DNA of 64,000 nt from Georgenia ruanii (GCF_009193175.1 NZ_VUKE01000002.1:265205-329204), one strand, 5' to 3'; shown: positions 15,252-25,960, numbered from the stretch's first letter. Translations and numbers: made by a program. The notes: generated by a model from the letters alone, not told the origin.

Positions 15252-16898
15252 GTGACCCCCGCTGAGCTCGCGTCCCAGATCCGTGCCGTCCTCGTGGACG
15301 CCGCCGCCGCCGGCGACGTCGCCCTCGCCCTCGAGGACGTCCCCGAGCCCAAGGTCGAGCGGCCCCGCCAGCGCGAGCACGGCGACTGGGCCACGAACAT
15401 CGCCATGCAACTGGCCAAGAGGGCCGGGACCAACCCCCGGGCGCTCGCCGAGCTGCTCGCCGCACGGCTGACCGGCTCCGACGGCATCGCCGCCGCCGAG
15501 GTCGCCGGGCCGGGCTTCCTCAACATCCGCCTCGAGGCGGGCGCCGCGGGCGACCTGGCCCGCGCCATCGTCGAGGCCGGGAGCGCGTACGGCCGCAACG
15601 ACGCCCTGGCCGGGCACGTCGTCAACCTCGAGTTCGTCTCGGCCAACCCCACCGGCCCGCTCCACATCGGCCACACCCGGTGGGCGGCCCTGGGCGACGA
15701 CCTCGTCCGGCTGCTGCGCGCCTCGGGTGCCGCGGTCACCCCGGAGTACTACATCAACGACGCCGGGTCGCAGATGGACAAGTTCGCCGCCTCGATCCTC
15801 GCCCGGGCCACCGGCCAGGAGGTGCCCGAGGGCGGCTACCAGGGCGAGTACATCACCGAGCTGGCGCAGAAGGTCCTCGCCGAGCACCCCGCCCTGCCCC
15901 AGCTGCCCCGCGAGGAGGCGCTCGTCGTCGCCCGCGACACCGGCTACCGCCTCCAGATGGCCGAGATCGAGCAGACCCTCGCCGACTTCAACGTCCACTT
16001 CGACGTCTACTTCTCCGAGCGCGAGCTGCACGACGGCGGCGCCGTCGCCCAGGCGGTGGCCCGGCTGCGCGAGCAGGGCCACGTCTACGACGCCGACGGC
16101 GCGGTCTGGCTGCGCACCACCGACTTCGGCGACGACAAGGACCGCGTGCTCATCCGCGCCGACGGCACCCCCACCTACTTCGCCGCCGACGCCGCCTACT
16201 ACCTGTCCAAGAAGGACCGCGACTTCCCCGAGAAGATCTACCTGCTCGGTGCCGACCACCACGGGTACGTGGGCCGGCTCAAGGCCATCGTCGCCTGCGC
16301 CGGGGACGACCCCGAGCGCAACATCGAGATCCTCATCGGCCAGCTCGTCTCCGTCGCCGGCGTCCGCCAGTCCAAGCGGGCCGGTAACATCATCGAGCTC
16401 CGCGACCTCATCGACCGGATCGGGACCGACCCGGTGCGCTACACCCTGGCCCGCTACCCCGCGGACTCCCCGCTCACCCTGGACGCCGAGAAGCTGCGCG
16501 AGCACAACCTCGACAACCCCGTCTACTACGTCCAGTACGCCCACGCCCGCACCCGCAACGTCGCCCGCAACGCCGAGGCGCACGGCGTGACCCGCGAGGA
16601 CTTCGAGCCCGCCGCGCTCGACCACCCGGCCGACGGCGAGCTGCTCGGCGAGCTCAGCCGCTTCCCCGACGTCGTCGCCCGCGCCGCCCGGCTGCGCGAG
16701 CCGCACCGGGTGGCCCGCTACCTCGAGGAGCTCGCCGCGGCGTACCACACCTGGTACGGCCAGTGCCGCGTCACCCCGCGCGGGGAGGACGCGGTGGAGG
16801 CCTCCCACCGCGCCCGGCTCATGCTCAACGACGCCGTCACCCAGGTCATCGCCAACGGCCTCGACCTGCTCGGCGTCAGCGCCCCGGAGCGGATGTGA
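15252..16898 (+). CDS. argS: Arginyl-tRNA synthetase
   Basis: This is a 548-residue class I aminoacyl-tRNA synthetase that charges tRNA-Arg. The N-terminal Arg-tRNA synthetase add-on domain spans 1-110. The signature FVSANPTGPLHIGHTR carries HIGH at about residue 138. The KMSKS-equivalent is RQSKRAGN at about 376. The C-terminal DALR anticodon-binding domain ends in DLLGVSAPERM. GTG 15252 is the first start and follows a -10 box by 7 nt. It overlaps lysA by 4 nt (GTGA). The argS-lysA pairing is well known in actinobacteria. Confidence 0.97.
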   Translation: MTPAELASQIRAVLVDAAAAGDVALALEDVPEPKVERPRQREHGDWATNIAMQLAKRAGTNPRALAELLAARLTGSDGIAAAEVAGPGFLNIRLEAGAAGDLARAIVEAGSAYGRNDALAGHVVNLEFVSANPTGPLHIGHTRWAALGDDLVRLLRASGAAVTPEYYINDAGSQMDKFAASILARATGQEVPEGGYQGEYITELAQKVLAEHPALPQLPREEALVVARDTGYRLQMAEIEQTLADFNVHFDVYFSERELHDGGAVAQAVARLREQGHVYDADGAVWLRTTDFGDDKDRVLIRADGTPTYFAADAAYYLSKKDRDFPEKIYLLGADHHGYVGRLKAIVACAGDDPERNIEILIGQLVSVAGVRQSKRAGNIIELRDLIDRIGTDPVRYTLARYPADSPLTLDAEKLREHNLDNPVYYVQYAHARTRNVARNAEAHGVTREDFEPAALDHPADGELLGELSRFPDVVARAARLREPHRVARYLEELAAAYHTWYGQCRVTPRGEDAVEASHRARLMLNDAVTQVIANGLDLLGVSAPERM

Positions 16899-18334
16899 GC
16901 CGGCACCGGGCCGACGTGCCCCACGACCAGCATCCCGCGCAGGCCGAGGCGGTCGAGGCCCCGGCGCTGCCCGCGCCCGAGCCGGACGGCACCCCTACGG
17001 GCGTGTGGTCCACCGGCACCGGCCGCGGCGCCGACGGCGCGCTGCGCGTGGCCGGCCTGGACGTGCGCGACCTCGCCCGCGAGCACGGCACCCCTGCCTA
17101 CGTCCTCGACGAGGCCGACCTGCGGGCGCGGGCCCGGGCCTACGCGACCGCCTTCGCCGAGGCCTTCGCGCCCGAGGCCGGCCTGGCCGGTGCGGACGTC
17201 TACTACGCCGGCAAGGCGTTCCTGTCCGTCGCCGTCGCCCGCTGGGTGCACGAGGAGGGCCTGCGGGTCGACACCGCCACCGGCGGCGAGCTCGCCGTCG
17301 CGCTGCGCGCCGGCGTGCCCGGGGCGGGCATCGGCCTGCACGGGAACAACAAGTCCGACGCAGAGCTGGTCACCGCCCTCGAGCACGGGGTGGGGCGCAT
17401 CGTCGTCGACTCCCTGCCCGAGATCGACCGGGTGGCCGCCGTCGCCGAGCGCCTCGGCGTGGTCGCCCCGGTGATGGTGCGGGTGACCACCGGCGTGCAC
17501 GCCGGCGGGCACCAGTTCATCGCCACCGCCCACGAGGACCAGAAGTTCGGCCTGTCGCTGACCTCCGGCGCCGCGCGCAAGGCCGTCGACGAGATCCTCG
17601 CCCGGCCCGGGCTCGACCTGATCGGCCTGCACTCGCACATCGGCTCGCAGATCCTCGATCTCGCCGGCTTCGCGGTGGCGGCGCGGGCGGTGCTGGGCCT
17701 GCGCGCCGAGGTCGCGGCGCAGACCGGCCACCTCATGCCCGAGGTGGACCTCGGCGGCGGGTACGGCATCGCCTACACCGGCCACGAGGGCCCCGCGCCC
17801 ACCCCGGCGCAGATCGCCACCACCCTCGCCGACGTCGTGCGCCGCACCTGCGCCGAGCTGGGCACGCCGGTGCCGCGCATCTCGGTGGAGCCGGGCCGCT
17901 CGATCGTCGGGCCCTCCACGCTGACGCTGTACACGGTGGGCACCGTCAAGGAGGTCGCGCTCGACGACGGCGGCCGGCGCACGTACGTCAGCGTCGACGG
18001 CGGGATGAGCGACAACATCCGCCCGGCGCTGTACGAGGCCGAGTACAGCGCGGCGCTGGCCTCGCGCGGCTCCGCCGCCGAGCCGGTCCGCGCCCGGGTC
18101 GTGGGCAAGCACTGCGAGAGCGGCGACATCGTCGTCCACGGCGTCGCCCTGCCGGGGGACGTCCGGGACGGCGACCTGCTCGCCGTGCCGGCCACCGGCG
18201 CCTACGGCCGGTCGATGGCGAGCAACTACAACCTCGTGCCCCGCCCGCCGGTCCTCGCCGTGCGCGACGGCGCCGCGCGGGTGCTCGTGCGACGCGAGAC
18301 GATCGAGGACCTGCTCGCCCTCGACGAGGGCTGA
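16895..18334 (+). CDS. lysA: Diaminopimelate decarboxylase
   Basis: This 479-residue PLP enzyme of the group IV (alanine-racemase-fold) decarboxylases converts meso-diaminopimelate to L-lysine, the last lysine step. The PLP lysine is in VYYAGKAF (about residue 106). The active-site HIGSQ and the DLGGGYGI phosphate loop are present, and the C-terminal domain contains VGKHCESGDIV with the conserved cysteine. The GTG in the GTGA overlap with argS is the preferred start; the first 45 residues are a nonconserved Pro/Ala-rich extension. A promoter before hom, 118 bp downstream, separates it from the threonine genes. Confidence 0.95.
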   Translation: MSRHRADVPHDQHPAQAEAVEAPALPAPEPDGTPTGVWSTGTGRGADGALRVAGLDVRDLAREHGTPAYVLDEADLRARARAYATAFAEAFAPEAGLAGADVYYAGKAFLSVAVARWVHEEGLRVDTATGGELAVALRAGVPGAGIGLHGNNKSDAELVTALEHGVGRIVVDSLPEIDRVAAVAERLGVVAPVMVRVTTGVHAGGHQFIATAHEDQKFGLSLTSGAARKAVDEILARPGLDLIGLHSHIGSQILDLAGFAVAARAVLGLRAEVAAQTGHLMPEVDLGGGYGIAYTGHEGPAPTPAQIATTLADVVRRTCAELGTPVPRISVEPGRSIVGPSTLTLYTVGTVKEVALDDGGRRTYVSVDGGMSDNIRPALYEAEYSAALASRGSAAEPVRARVVGKHCESGDIVVHGVALPGDVRDGDLLAVPATGAYGRSMASNYNLVPRPPVLAVRDGAARVLVRRETIEDLLALDEG

Positions 18335-18386
18335 CCGTGCCGCCGACGGTCCGTGGACACCGTCGGGCCCACCGCCCGCCCGCCCC

Positions 18387-18392
18387 TATCCT
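18387..18392 (+). promoter_or_regulatory. -10 box of the hom-thrC-thrB operon
   Basis: TATCCT fits the -10 consensus and lies 60 nt before GTG 18453, leaving a short leader with an AAGGAGAGGA ribosome site. No leader peptide or attenuator rich in Thr/Ile codons is evident in this leader. Confidence 0.45.
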
Positions 18393-18452
18393 GGGCGGGA
18401 CCCCATTCGGGCCCGCGCCGTCCGGTTGCGCGGGGAAGGAGAGGACGACCCG

Positions 18453-19760
18453 GTGAGCACTCCCACCGACTCAGGCGTCGTGCGCGTCGCCCTGCTGGGC
18501 TGCGGCACGGTCGGCTCGCAGGTCGTGCGCCTGATGCACGAGCACGCCGACGACCTGGCCGCGCGCGCCAGCGCCCGGCTCGAGCTCGTCGGGATCGCCG
18601 TGCGCGACACCGCCGCCGAGCGGGCCCCGTGGGTGCCGCGCGAGCTGCTCACCGACGACGCGGAGGCGCTCGTGCGCTCGGCCGACGTCGTCGTCGAGCT
18701 CATCGGCGGCATCGGCCCTGTGCGCCACCTCGTCCTCGCCGCCCTGGACGGCGGCGCCTCCGTCGTCACCGGCAACAAGGCGCTGCTCGCCGCGCACGGC
18801 CCCGAGGTCCACGGCGCGGCCAAGCGCAGCGGCGCCGACCTGTACTACGAGGCGGCCGTGGCCGGCGCGGTGCCGGTGGTCTACGGCCTGCGCGAGTCCC
18901 TCGCCGGGGACAACGTCAACGCCGTGCTCGGCATCGTCAACGGCACCACGAACTACATCCTCGACGAGATGGCGACCAAGGGCCTGAGCTTCGAGGAGGC
19001 GCTGGCGGAGGCCCAGGAGCTCGGCTACGCCGAGGCGGACCCCACCGCCGACGTCGACGGGCACGACGCCGCCGCCAAGGCGGCCATCCTGGCCTCGCTG
19101 GCCTTCCACACCCGCGTGGGCATCGAGGACGTGCCGGTCACCGGCATCCGCGACGTCACCGCCGAGGACATGGCCGAGGCCCGCGAGGCCGGGATGGTCA
19201 TCAAGCTGCTCGCCGTGGCCCGGCGCGTCACCGACAACGGCACCCGCGGCATCAGCGTGCGGGTCCACCCGGCGCTGGTGCCGGCCACCCACCCCCTCGC
19301 CGCCGTGCATGGGGCGTTCAACGCCGTGCTCGTCGAGGCCGAGGCCGCCGGCCGGCTGATGTTCTACGGCCAGGGCGCCGGCGGGGCGCCCACCGCGTCG
19401 GCGGTGCTGGGCGACCTCGTCGCCGCGGCCAGCCACAAGGTCCACGGCGGCAACGCCCCGCGCGAGTCGACCTACGCCGCGCTGCCCCTGCTCGACCCCG
19501 AGCACACCCCCGCCCGCACGCAGGTCGAGATCCGGCTGGTCGACCGGCCCGGCACGCTGTCCGCCGTCGCCGGCATCTACGGCCGCAACGGCGTGTCGAT
19601 CGAGAGCGTGCGCCAGACCGGCACCGGCGCGGACGACGCGCGGGTGACCATCGTCAGCCACCGGTCCACCGAGGCGGCGCTGGCGCGGACCGTGGCAGAG
19701 CTGTCCGAGGACCTGCGCGTGCACGAGGTCGTCTCGGTGATGAGAGTTGAGGGAGTCTGA
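18453..19760 (+). CDS. hom: Homoserine dehydrogenase
   Basis: This 435-residue enzyme reduces aspartate semialdehyde to homoserine. The NAD(P) motif [11 protein letters not shown] is at residues 14-24, followed by the substrate region [11 protein letters not shown] and the catalytic loop with [18 protein letters not shown]-terminal ACT domain (about 355-430, [20 protein letters not shown]) is the site of threonine feedback in related enzymes. GTG 18453 follows AGGAGAGGAC. The stop overlaps the thrC start by one base. With thrC and thrB it forms the threonine branch operon. Confidence 0.96.
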   Translation: MSTPTDSGVVRVALLGCGTVGSQVVRLMHEHADDLAARASARLELVGIAVRDTAAERAPWVPRELLTDDAEALVRSADVVVELIGGIGPVRHLVLAALDGGASVVTGNKALLAAHGPEVHGAAKRSGADLYYEAAVAGAVPVVYGLRESLAGDNVNAVLGIVNGTTNYILDEMATKGLSFEEALAEAQELGYAEADPTADVDGHDAAAKAAILASLAFHTRVGIEDVPVTGIRDVTAEDMAEAREAGMVIKLLAVARRVTDNGTRGISVRVHPALVPATHPLAAVHGAFNAVLVEAEAAGRLMFYGQGAGGAPTASAVLGDLVAAASHKVHGGNAPRESTYAALPLLDPEHTPARTQVEIRLVDRPGTLSAVAGIYGRNGVSIESVRQTGTGADDARVTIVSHRSTEAALARTVAELSEDLRVHEVVSVMRVEGV

Positions 19761-20860
19761 TGGCCCACCAGTGGCGCGGCGTGATCGAGGAGTATCGCGA
19801 GCGGCTGCCGATCGGCGACGGCGACCCCGTCGTCACCCTGGGCGAGGGCGGCACCCCGCTGGTCGCCGCCCCCGCGCTGAGCGCGCGCACCGGGGCGGAG
19901 GTGTACGTCAAGGTCGAGGGTGCCAACCCCACCGGCTCCTTCAAGGACCGCGGCATGACGATGGCGATGTCCAAGGTCGCCGCCACCGACACGAAGATGG
20001 TGGTCTGCGCCTCCACCGGGAACACCTCGGCCTCCGCCGCGGCCTACGCCGTGCGGGCCGGGCTGGGCTGCGCCGTCGTGCTGCCGGCGGGCAAGATCGC
20101 GGCCGGCAAGCTCGCCCAGGCCATCGTCCACGGCGCCACCCTCGTGGCGGTGGACGGCAACTTCGACGACTGCCTGCGCATCGTGCGCGAGCTCGCCGAG
20201 ACCTACCCGGTCGCGCTGGTGAACTCGGTCAACCCCTACCGGCTGCAGGGGCAGAAGACCGCCGCGTTCGAGGTGGTCGACGCCCTGGGCGACGCCCCGG
20301 ACATCCACGTGCTGCCGGTCGGCAACGCCGGGAACATCTCGGCGTACTGGATGGGCTACAACGAGTACGCCGGGCGCACCACCGCGGCCTCCGTCGACGA
20401 GATCGCGACGCGCCTCCCTGCCGTCGCCACCCGCATCCCGCAGATGTGGGGCGTGCAGGCCGAGGGCGCGGCGCCCTTCGTCAAGGGCGCCCCGGTGGAG
20501 AACCCCGAGACGGTCGCCACCGCCATCCGCATCGGCAACCCCGCCTCCTGGGCGTACGCCGCCGCCGCCCGCGACGACTCCGGCGGCCGCATCGACGCCG
20601 TCTCCGACGCGCAGATCCTCGACGCCCAGGCGCTGCTCGCCGCCGAGGTCGGCGTGTTCGTCGAGCCGGCGTCCGCGGCGTCGGTCGCCGGGCTGCTGCA
20701 GGCCGCCGAGCTGGGCCAGGTGCCCGCCGGCGCCCGCATCGTGTGCACGGTGACCGGCAACGGCCTCAAGGACACGGCCACGGCGCTGGGGGAGACCCGC
20801 GTCGAGCCGCGCGTCATCGCGCCCACCCTCGAGGCCGCCGTCGCGGCCCTGTCCCTGTAG
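19760..20860 (+). CDS. thrC: Threonine synthase
   Basis: This 366-residue fold-type II PLP enzyme converts O-phosphohomoserine to threonine. The PLP lysine is in [10 protein letters not shown] (about residue 61). The phosphate-binding glycine loop is in [15 protein letters not shown], and [10 protein letters not shown] lies near the end. ATG 19760 overlaps the hom stop (TGATG), implying coupling. Length and motifs fit the short class of threonine synthases found in Gram-positive bacteria. Confidence 0.96.
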   Translation: MAHQWRGVIEEYRERLPIGDGDPVVTLGEGGTPLVAAPALSARTGAEVYVKVEGANPTGSFKDRGMTMAMSKVAATDTKMVVCASTGNTSASAAAYAVRAGLGCAVVLPAGKIAAGKLAQAIVHGATLVAVDGNFDDCLRIVRELAETYPVALVNSVNPYRLQGQKTAAFEVVDALGDAPDIHVLPVGNAGNISAYWMGYNEYAGRTTAASVDEIATRLPAVATRIPQMWGVQAEGAAPFVKGAPVENPETVATAIRIGNPASWAYAAAARDDSGGRIDAVSDAQILDAQALLAAEVGVFVEPASAASVAGLLQAAELGQVPAGARIVCTVTGNGLKDTATALGETRVEPRVIAPTLEAAVAALSL

Positions 20861-20877
20861 TCCCGGGAGCGGGACGC

Positions 20878-21768
20878 ATGCGGCTCGTGCGCGACCTGGT
20901 CCGGGTGCGGGTGCCGGCCACCTCGGCCAACCTCGGCCCCGGCTTCGACACCCTTGGACTGGCGCTGGGCGTGTGGGACGAGGTCTCCGTGCGCGCCGTC
21001 GCCGGGGAGACCACGGTGCGGGTGACGGGGGAGGGGGCCGGGGAGCTGCCCGACGACGAGGCCCACCTCGTCGTGCGCGCCCTGCGCGCCGGGCTCGAGC
21101 ACGCCGGCGCCCCGCAGGCCGGGCTCGAGCTGGTCTGCCACAACGCCATCCCGCACGGGCGGGGCATGGGCTCCTCCGCGGCGGCCGTCGTCGCGGGCCT
21201 GGTGGCCGCGCGCGGCCTGGTCTCCGAGCCCGAGGCGCTCGACGACGACGCTGTCCTCGCCCTGGCCACGCAGATCGAGGGCCACCCGGACAACGCCGCG
21301 CCGGCGCTGTTCGGCGGGGCCACGGCCGCCTGGGTCGACGCCGACGGCCCGCACGTCGCCGCGATCCCGCTCGACGACGCCTTCACCCCGACCGTGCTCG
21401 TGCCGGCGGACCAGCTGCTCACGCACACCGCGCGGGCGGTGCTGCCGAGCGAGGTGCCGCACCGCGACGCCGCGTTCAACGTCGCCCGCACGGCGCTGCT
21501 CGTCCTGGCGCTGGGTGGGCGGCGCGAGCTGCTCATGGCCGCCACCCAGGACCGGCTGCACCAGCACTACCGCGCCGACGCGATGCGGGGGACCGCCGAG
21601 GCGGTGCGCGCGCTGCGGGAGGCGGGCTGGCCCGCGGTCGTCTCCGGGGCGGGTCCGAGCGTGCTCGTCCTCGACGACCTCGACGACCGCACCGCCCAGG
21701 CGCTGACGAGCCACGGCTGGCGGGTGCTGCGCCCGGGGATCGCGCGCACCGGCGCGCAGCTGTACTGA
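20878..21768 (+). CDS. thrB: Homoserine kinase
   Basis: This is a 296-residue GHMP-family kinase that phosphorylates homoserine for ThrC. The N-terminal VRVPATSANLGPGFDTLG is followed by the ATP-binding motif PHGRGMGSSAAAVVAG (about residues 95-110), and the C-terminal glycine-rich motif is VVSGAGPSVLVL. ATG 20878 lies 17 nt after the thrC stop, preceded by GGGAGCGGGA. It is the last gene of the hom-thrC-thrB operon. Confidence 0.95.
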   Translation: MRLVRDLVRVRVPATSANLGPGFDTLGLALGVWDEVSVRAVAGETTVRVTGEGAGELPDDEAHLVVRALRAGLEHAGAPQAGLELVCHNAIPHGRGMGSSAAAVVAGLVAARGLVSEPEALDDDAVLALATQIEGHPDNAAPALFGGATAAWVDADGPHVAAIPLDDAFTPTVLVPADQLLTHTARAVLPSEVPHRDAAFNVARTALLVLALGGRRELLMAATQDRLHQHYRADAMRGTAEAVRALREAGWPAVVSGAGPSVLVLDDLDDRTAQALTSHGWRVLRPGIARTGAQLY

Positions 21769-22199
21769 CCGCGCCACCCGGCGGGGAAGGTCGGGGCCCG
21801 TCCCGTCCCGGGACCGCGCGGCCGCCTCTCGACAGCGGGGGCGCGGGCCTGGGATCCTAGACGTGCAGCCGCGCGTGCCCGGCCCCGCTCGTCGCCCGGG
21901 CCGCCGCCCGCACGGGCCCCGCCGGAGGCGAAGGAGACGTGGCGCACGGCTGCCGCGAAAAACCTCATGATCGGCGCCGCTGCTGATAACATAGGGGTGC
22001 ACCGACTCCCTGCGGACGTCTTCCGCGCACCTGGGTGCGTCAACCACGTCGCCGTACAGACGGAGCATCGCCGCGAACCGCCGCACGAAGCGATCGTGCT
22101 GCGCGCAGGAGCGGCCCCCGACACTCCCAGCCTCCTGGCTGGACCCAGACGACGTCCCCCCGCATCAGCGGCCGGACATCTACCGAGGGAAGGAACCTC
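21769..22199 (+). promoter_or_regulatory. rho promoter and long 5' leader
   Basis: This 431-bp gap precedes rho. TAACAT at 21987-21992 in the AT-richer TGATAACATAG is the best -10 candidate, implying a leader of about 200 nt. The last 100 nt (about 22105-22180) are C-rich with few G runs, the composition of Rho-loading sites, so Rho could autoregulate by attenuation as known for other rho genes. Short frames occur in the leader (for example from ATG 21967) but none looks like a gene. Confidence 0.4.
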
Positions 22200-24317
22200 G
22201 TGACCGACACTGTCGAAGCCCCCCAGAGCGCCAGCCGTGCCGGGCGCGGGGGCTCGCTGACCACCATGCGCCTGCCGGAGCTGCAGGCGATGGCCAGCGA
22301 GATGGGTCTCAAGGGCACCACGAAGATGCGCAAGAGCGACCTCATCGCCGCCATCCGTGAGGGGCGGGGCGACTCTGGCGCGTCCACCCCGAAGGCCGAG
22401 AAGGCCGGCAAGGCCGAGAAGGCCCCGGCGGAGAAGGCCGCGGTCGAGAAGGCCGACAAGGCCCCGGCCGAGAAGGCCGACAAGGCCCCGGCGCGGCGGG
22501 CCGCCGCGGAGCAGGGCCCCGCCGAGAAGGCCAGCGCCGAGCAGAGCCCGGCGGCGCAGGCCCCCGCCGCGAAGGCCCCCGCGGAGCGCGCCCGCACCCG
22601 TCGGGCCGTCGCCCCCGCTCAGGCGCCCGCCTCCCAGGCCGGCGAGAGCGACCGCGCCGAGCGCGCCGCCGCGAGCACGCGCGCCCCCGAGGCCTCCGCC
22701 CCGCCCGCGCCGGCCGAGGCCCCGACCCGGTCCCAGAGCGCCGACCCGGCGGGTCTGGCGGAGCACGAGCCCGCCTCGCGCGGGCGCCGCGGCTCGCGCC
22801 GGGCCACCGCGCCGACGGCCACGCCCGAGTCGCACGACGACGCCAAGGAGGCGCTCAAGCGCGAGCTGGCCGCCCAGGCCGCGGCGAAGAACGGCGGGGC
22901 CACCGAGGAGCCGCGCCTCACCCTCGACGCCCTTGGCGAGGCCGCCGCCCGCCGCCGCGCCGCCGAGCACGAGCACGACCACGACCACGACGGCCAGCAC
23001 CCGCACGCCCAGCAGCGGCGCCGCGACGACGCCGAGGACGACCGCGGCTCGCGCAGCCGGCGTCGCAACCGCGACCGCGGGCGTGACCGCAAGCGCCGCC
23101 CCGGCCGGCCGGGCGACTTCGCCTTCGACGAGCCGGTGGAGGTCGGCGAGGACGACGTCCTGCTGCCCGTCGCCGGCATCCTCGACATCCTCGACAACTA
23201 CGCGTTCGTGCGGACCTCCGGCTACCTGCCCGGCCCGAACGACGTCTACGTCACCCTGGGGCAGGTCAAGCGCAACGGGCTGCGCCGCGGCGACGCCATC
23301 ACCGGCGCCGTCCGCCAGCCCCACGAGGGCGAGAGCGAGAACAAGCGCCAGAAGTTCAACGCCCTGGTGCGCCTCGACACCGTCAACGGCATGAGCATTG
23401 ACAAGGCGCGCCAGCGCCCGGAGTTCAACAAGCTCACCCCGCTCTACCCGCAGGAGCAGCTGCGGCTGGAGACCACGCCCAAGGCCATCACCCCGCGCGT
23501 CATCGACCTCGTCGCCCCGATCGGCAAGGGCCAGCGCGGCCTCATCGTCGCCCCGCCCAAGGCCGGCAAGACGATCATCATGCAGCAGATCGCCAACGCG
23601 ATCGCCGTGAACAACCCCAACGTCCACCTCATGGTGGTCCTCGTGGACGAGCGTCCCGAGGAGGTCACGGACATGCAGCGGATGGTCAAGGGCGAGGTCA
23701 TCGCCTCGACCTTCGACCGCCCCGCGTCCGACCACACCATCGTCGCCGAGCTGGCGATCGAGCGGGCCAAGCGCCTGGTCGAGCTGGGCCAGGACGTCGT
23801 CGTGCTGCTCGACTCCCTCACCCGGCTCTCGCGGGCCTACAACCTCGCGGCCCCGGCGTCCGGGCGCATCCTCTCCGGCGGCGTGGACGCCTCGGCGCTG
23901 TACCCGCCGAAGAAGTTCTTCGGCGCCGCGCGCAACATCGAGCACGGCGGCTCGCTGACGATCCTCGCCTCGGCGCTGGTGGAGACCGGCTCGAAGATGG
24001 ACGAGGTGATCTTCGAGGAGTTCAAGGGCACCGGCAACATGGAGCTGCGCCTGTCCCGCCAGCTGGCGGACAAGCGGATCTTCCCCGCCGTGGACATCAA
24101 CGCCTCCGGCACCCGCCGCGAGGAGCTGCTCATGGCGCCCGAGGAGCTCAAGATCGTCTGGAAGCTGCGCCGCGTCATGGGCGCGCTCGACCAGCAGCAG
24201 GCCATCGACCTGCTCCTGGGCAAGCTGCGCGAGACGACGTCGAACGCCGAGTTCCTGCTCACCGTCCAGAAGACGTCCCCGAGCCCGACCGGCGAGCCCG
24301 AGCTCGCCATCCGCTGA
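22200..24317 (+). CDS. rho: Transcription termination factor Rho
   Basis: This 705-residue hexameric RNA-dependent ATPase ends transcription. The N-terminal Rho_N domain spans about residues 20-58 ([15 protein letters not shown]). A long insertion at about 60-300 follows, typical of actinobacterial Rho. It has Lys-Ala-Glu-Pro repeats, a His/Asp run [10 protein letters not shown] near residue 260 and an Arg-rich stretch. The RNA-binding cold-shock domain comes next, then Walker [10 protein letters not shown] (about 450-458), Walker [13 protein letters not shown] and the R-loop. GTG 22200 follows GAGGGAAGGA. The insertion is low-complexity and can bind RNA in related proteins. Confidence 0.97.
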   Translation: MTDTVEAPQSASRAGRGGSLTTMRLPELQAMASEMGLKGTTKMRKSDLIAAIREGRGDSGASTPKAEKAGKAEKAPAEKAAVEKADKAPAEKADKAPARRAAAEQGPAEKASAEQSPAAQAPAAKAPAERARTRRAVAPAQAPASQAGESDRAERAAASTRAPEASAPPAPAEAPTRSQSADPAGLAEHEPASRGRRGSRRATAPTATPESHDDAKEALKRELAAQAAAKNGGATEEPRLTLDALGEAAARRRAAEHEHDHDHDGQHPHAQQRRRDDAEDDRGSRSRRRNRDRGRDRKRRPGRPGDFAFDEPVEVGEDDVLLPVAGILDILDNYAFVRTSGYLPGPNDVYVTLGQVKRNGLRRGDAITGAVRQPHEGESENKRQKFNALVRLDTVNGMSIDKARQRPEFNKLTPLYPQEQLRLETTPKAITPRVIDLVAPIGKGQRGLIVAPPKAGKTIIMQQIANAIAVNNPNVHLMVVLVDERPEEVTDMQRMVKGEVIASTFDRPASDHTIVAELAIERAKRLVELGQDVVVLLDSLTRLSRAYNLAAPASGRILSGGVDASALYPPKKFFGAARNIEHGGSLTILASALVETGSKMDEVIFEEFKGTGNMELRLSRQLADKRIFPAVDINASGTRREELLMAPEELKIVWKLRRVMGALDQQQAIDLLLGKLRETTSNAEFLLTVQKTSPSPTGEPELAIR

Positions 24318-24336
24318 CCATCCCCCGGGGCGCCGA

Positions 24337-24400
24337 GACGTCGTCCTCCCGGTCAGGTGTCACGAGCTAGCTCGTGACACCGTGCCGAGAAGACGACGTC
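24337..24400 (+). terminator. Nested inverted repeat after rho with a perfect 26-bp palindrome
   Basis: The inner GGTGTCACGAG-CTAG-CTCGTGACACC (24356-24381) is a perfect palindrome. Outer arms GACGTCGTC (24337-24345) and GACGACGTC (24392-24400) are also complementary. The structure starts 19 bp after the rho stop and could be an intrinsic terminator, but it has no U-tract. Because the centre is fully palindromic it could also be a protein-binding site upstream of rpmE. Confidence 0.55.
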
Positions 24401-24543
24401 CCACGGCGCGATGGGGGTGGCGTCGCTCACAGCGGCGCCGCCGGTGTGTCCGGACGCGAGCGCGTCTGGCAGAATGTCTCGTCGGCTTCCGGTTCACGTG
24501 CGTGCCGCGCACGACCCGGGGCATCCACGAACCTAGGAGAATC

Positions 24544-24765
24544 ATGAAGCAGGGCATCCACCCCGAGTACGTCACGACCCAGGTGACGTGCACCTGCGGG
24601 AACACCTTCACCACCCGCAGCGCCGAGACGAGCGGCGAGATCCGCGCCGACGTGTGCAGCGCCTGCCACCCGTTCTACACGGGCAAGCAGAAGATCCTCG
24701 ACACCGGTGGCCGCGTCGCCCGCTTCGAGGCCCGCTACGGCAAGAAGGCAGCCAAGAACGCCTAG
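24544..24765 (+). CDS. rpmE: 50S ribosomal protein L31 (zinc-binding form)
   Basis: This 73-residue ribosomal protein starts MKQGIHPEY. The four cysteines of the zinc-containing C+ form are visible in TCTCGNTF and [29 protein letters not shown] is the conserved core. ATG 24544 follows CCTAGGAGAATC. A weak CAGAAT -10 candidate lies at 24470-24475. Zinc-free paralogues are usually zinc-regulated; this is the zinc form, normally constitutive. It sits between rho and prfA as in many actinobacteria. Confidence 0.97.
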   Translation: MKQGIHPEYVTTQVTCTCGNTFTTRSAETSGEIRADVCSACHPFYTGKQKILDTGGRVARFEARYGKKAAKNA

Positions 24766-24774
24766 CCGTTCCTC

Positions 24775-24828
24775 AGCGCCGGCGGTGACGTCGTCGGACC
24801 CCTCCGGTCCGCGAGTCCCGCCGGCGCT
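24775..24828 (+). terminator. Hairpin between rpmE and prfA
   Basis: AGCGCCGGCGG (24775-24785) pairs with CCGCCGGCGCT (24818-24828), enclosing a smaller stem GGACC/GGTCC. It begins 9 bp after the rpmE stop and is a likely terminator or processing signal. Confidence 0.6.
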
Positions 24829-24867
24829 GTCGTATCCAACCGGGTCTGCTGCGCGAAGGGGAGAGCG

Positions 24868-25959
24868 TTGAGCGAGGACATGGGCATCGAGCCGCTGCTG
24901 GCCGAGCACGCCGAGATCGAGCGGGCCATGGCCGACCCCGCCGTGCACGCCGACCCCGGCCGCGCCCGCCAGCTGGGCCGGCGCTACGCCGAGCTCGGCC
25001 GCATCGTCCGGGCCTACCAGGCCTGGCAGCAGGCCGACGGCGACCTCGCCGCCGGCCGCGAGCTCGCCGAGGCCGACGCGTCCTTCGCCGAGGAGCTCCC
25101 GGACCTCGAGGCCGCCGCGGCCGAGGCGGCCGAGCACCTGCACAAGGTCCTCGTGCCCACCGATCCCGACGACGCCCGCGACGTCATCCTCGAGGTCAAG
25201 GCGGGGGAGGGCGGCGAGGAGTCCGCCCTGTTCGCCGGGGACCTGCTGCGGATGTACCTGCGCTACGCCGAGCGGCAGGGCTGGTCCACCCAGATCCTCG
25301 GCGCCACCGAGTCCGACCTGGGCGGGTACAAGGACGCCTCCGTCGCGATCAAGGCCAAGGGCGTCCCGGAGGACCCCGCGGACGGGGTGTGGGCGCACCT
25401 GAAGTACGAGGGCGGTGTGCACCGGGTCCAGCGGGTGCCCGTCACCGAGTCCCAGGGCCGCATCCACACCTCCGCGGCCGGCGTGCTGGTCCTGCCCGAG
25501 GTCGACGACCCCGGCGAGGTCGAGATCGACCCGAACGACCTGCGCATCGACGTCTACCGCTCCTCCGGGCCCGGCGGGCAGAGCGTCAACACCACCGACT
25601 CCGCGGTCCGCATCACGCACCTGCCCACCGGCATCGTCGTGTCGATGCAGAACGAGAAGTCCCAGCTGCAGAACCGCGAGCAGGCGATGCGCGTGCTGCG
25701 CGCCCGGCTGCTCGCCGCCCGGCAGGAGGAGGCCGCGGCCGCCGCCTCGGAGCAGCGGCGCTCCCAGGTGCGCACCGTCGACCGCTCCGAGCGCATCCGC
25801 ACCTACAACTTCCCCGAGAACCGCATCGCCGACCACCGCACCGGGTACAAGGCCTACAACCTCGACCACGTGCTCGACGGCGACCTCGGCCCGGTCATCG
25901 CCTCGGCCGTGGAGCTGGACGAGGCCGAGCGCCTCGCCGCCGCGGCCCGCCGGGACTGA
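24868..25959 (+). CDS. prfA: Peptide chain release factor 1
   Basis: This 363-residue class I release factor recognises UAA and UAG. The peptidyl-hydrolase motif GGQ is in [15 protein letters not shown] (about residue 236), and the stop-codon recognition region lies in the middle domain. TTG 24868 was chosen because GAAGGGGAGAG lies just upstream; an ATG at 24880 has poorer spacing. It is followed after 1 bp by prmC, whose product methylates the GGQ glutamine. Confidence 0.95.
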   Translation: MSEDMGIEPLLAEHAEIERAMADPAVHADPGRARQLGRRYAELGRIVRAYQAWQQADGDLAAGRELAEADASFAEELPDLEAAAAEAAEHLHKVLVPTDPDDARDVILEVKAGEGGEESALFAGDLLRMYLRYAERQGWSTQILGATESDLGGYKDASVAIKAKGVPEDPADGVWAHLKYEGGVHRVQRVPVTESQGRIHTSAAGVLVLPEVDDPGEVEIDPNDLRIDVYRSSGPGGQSVNTTDSAVRITHLPTGIVVSMQNEKSQLQNREQAMRVLRARLLAARQEEAAAAASEQRRSQVRTVDRSERIRTYNFPENRIADHRTGYKAYNLDHVLDGDLGPVIASAVELDEAERLAAAARRD

Positions 25960-25960
25960 C

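Noticed and set aside
21967..22203. 78-codon frame overlapping the rho start
   Set aside because: It has no ribosome site and no family resemblance, and it lies in the expected untranslated rho leader.
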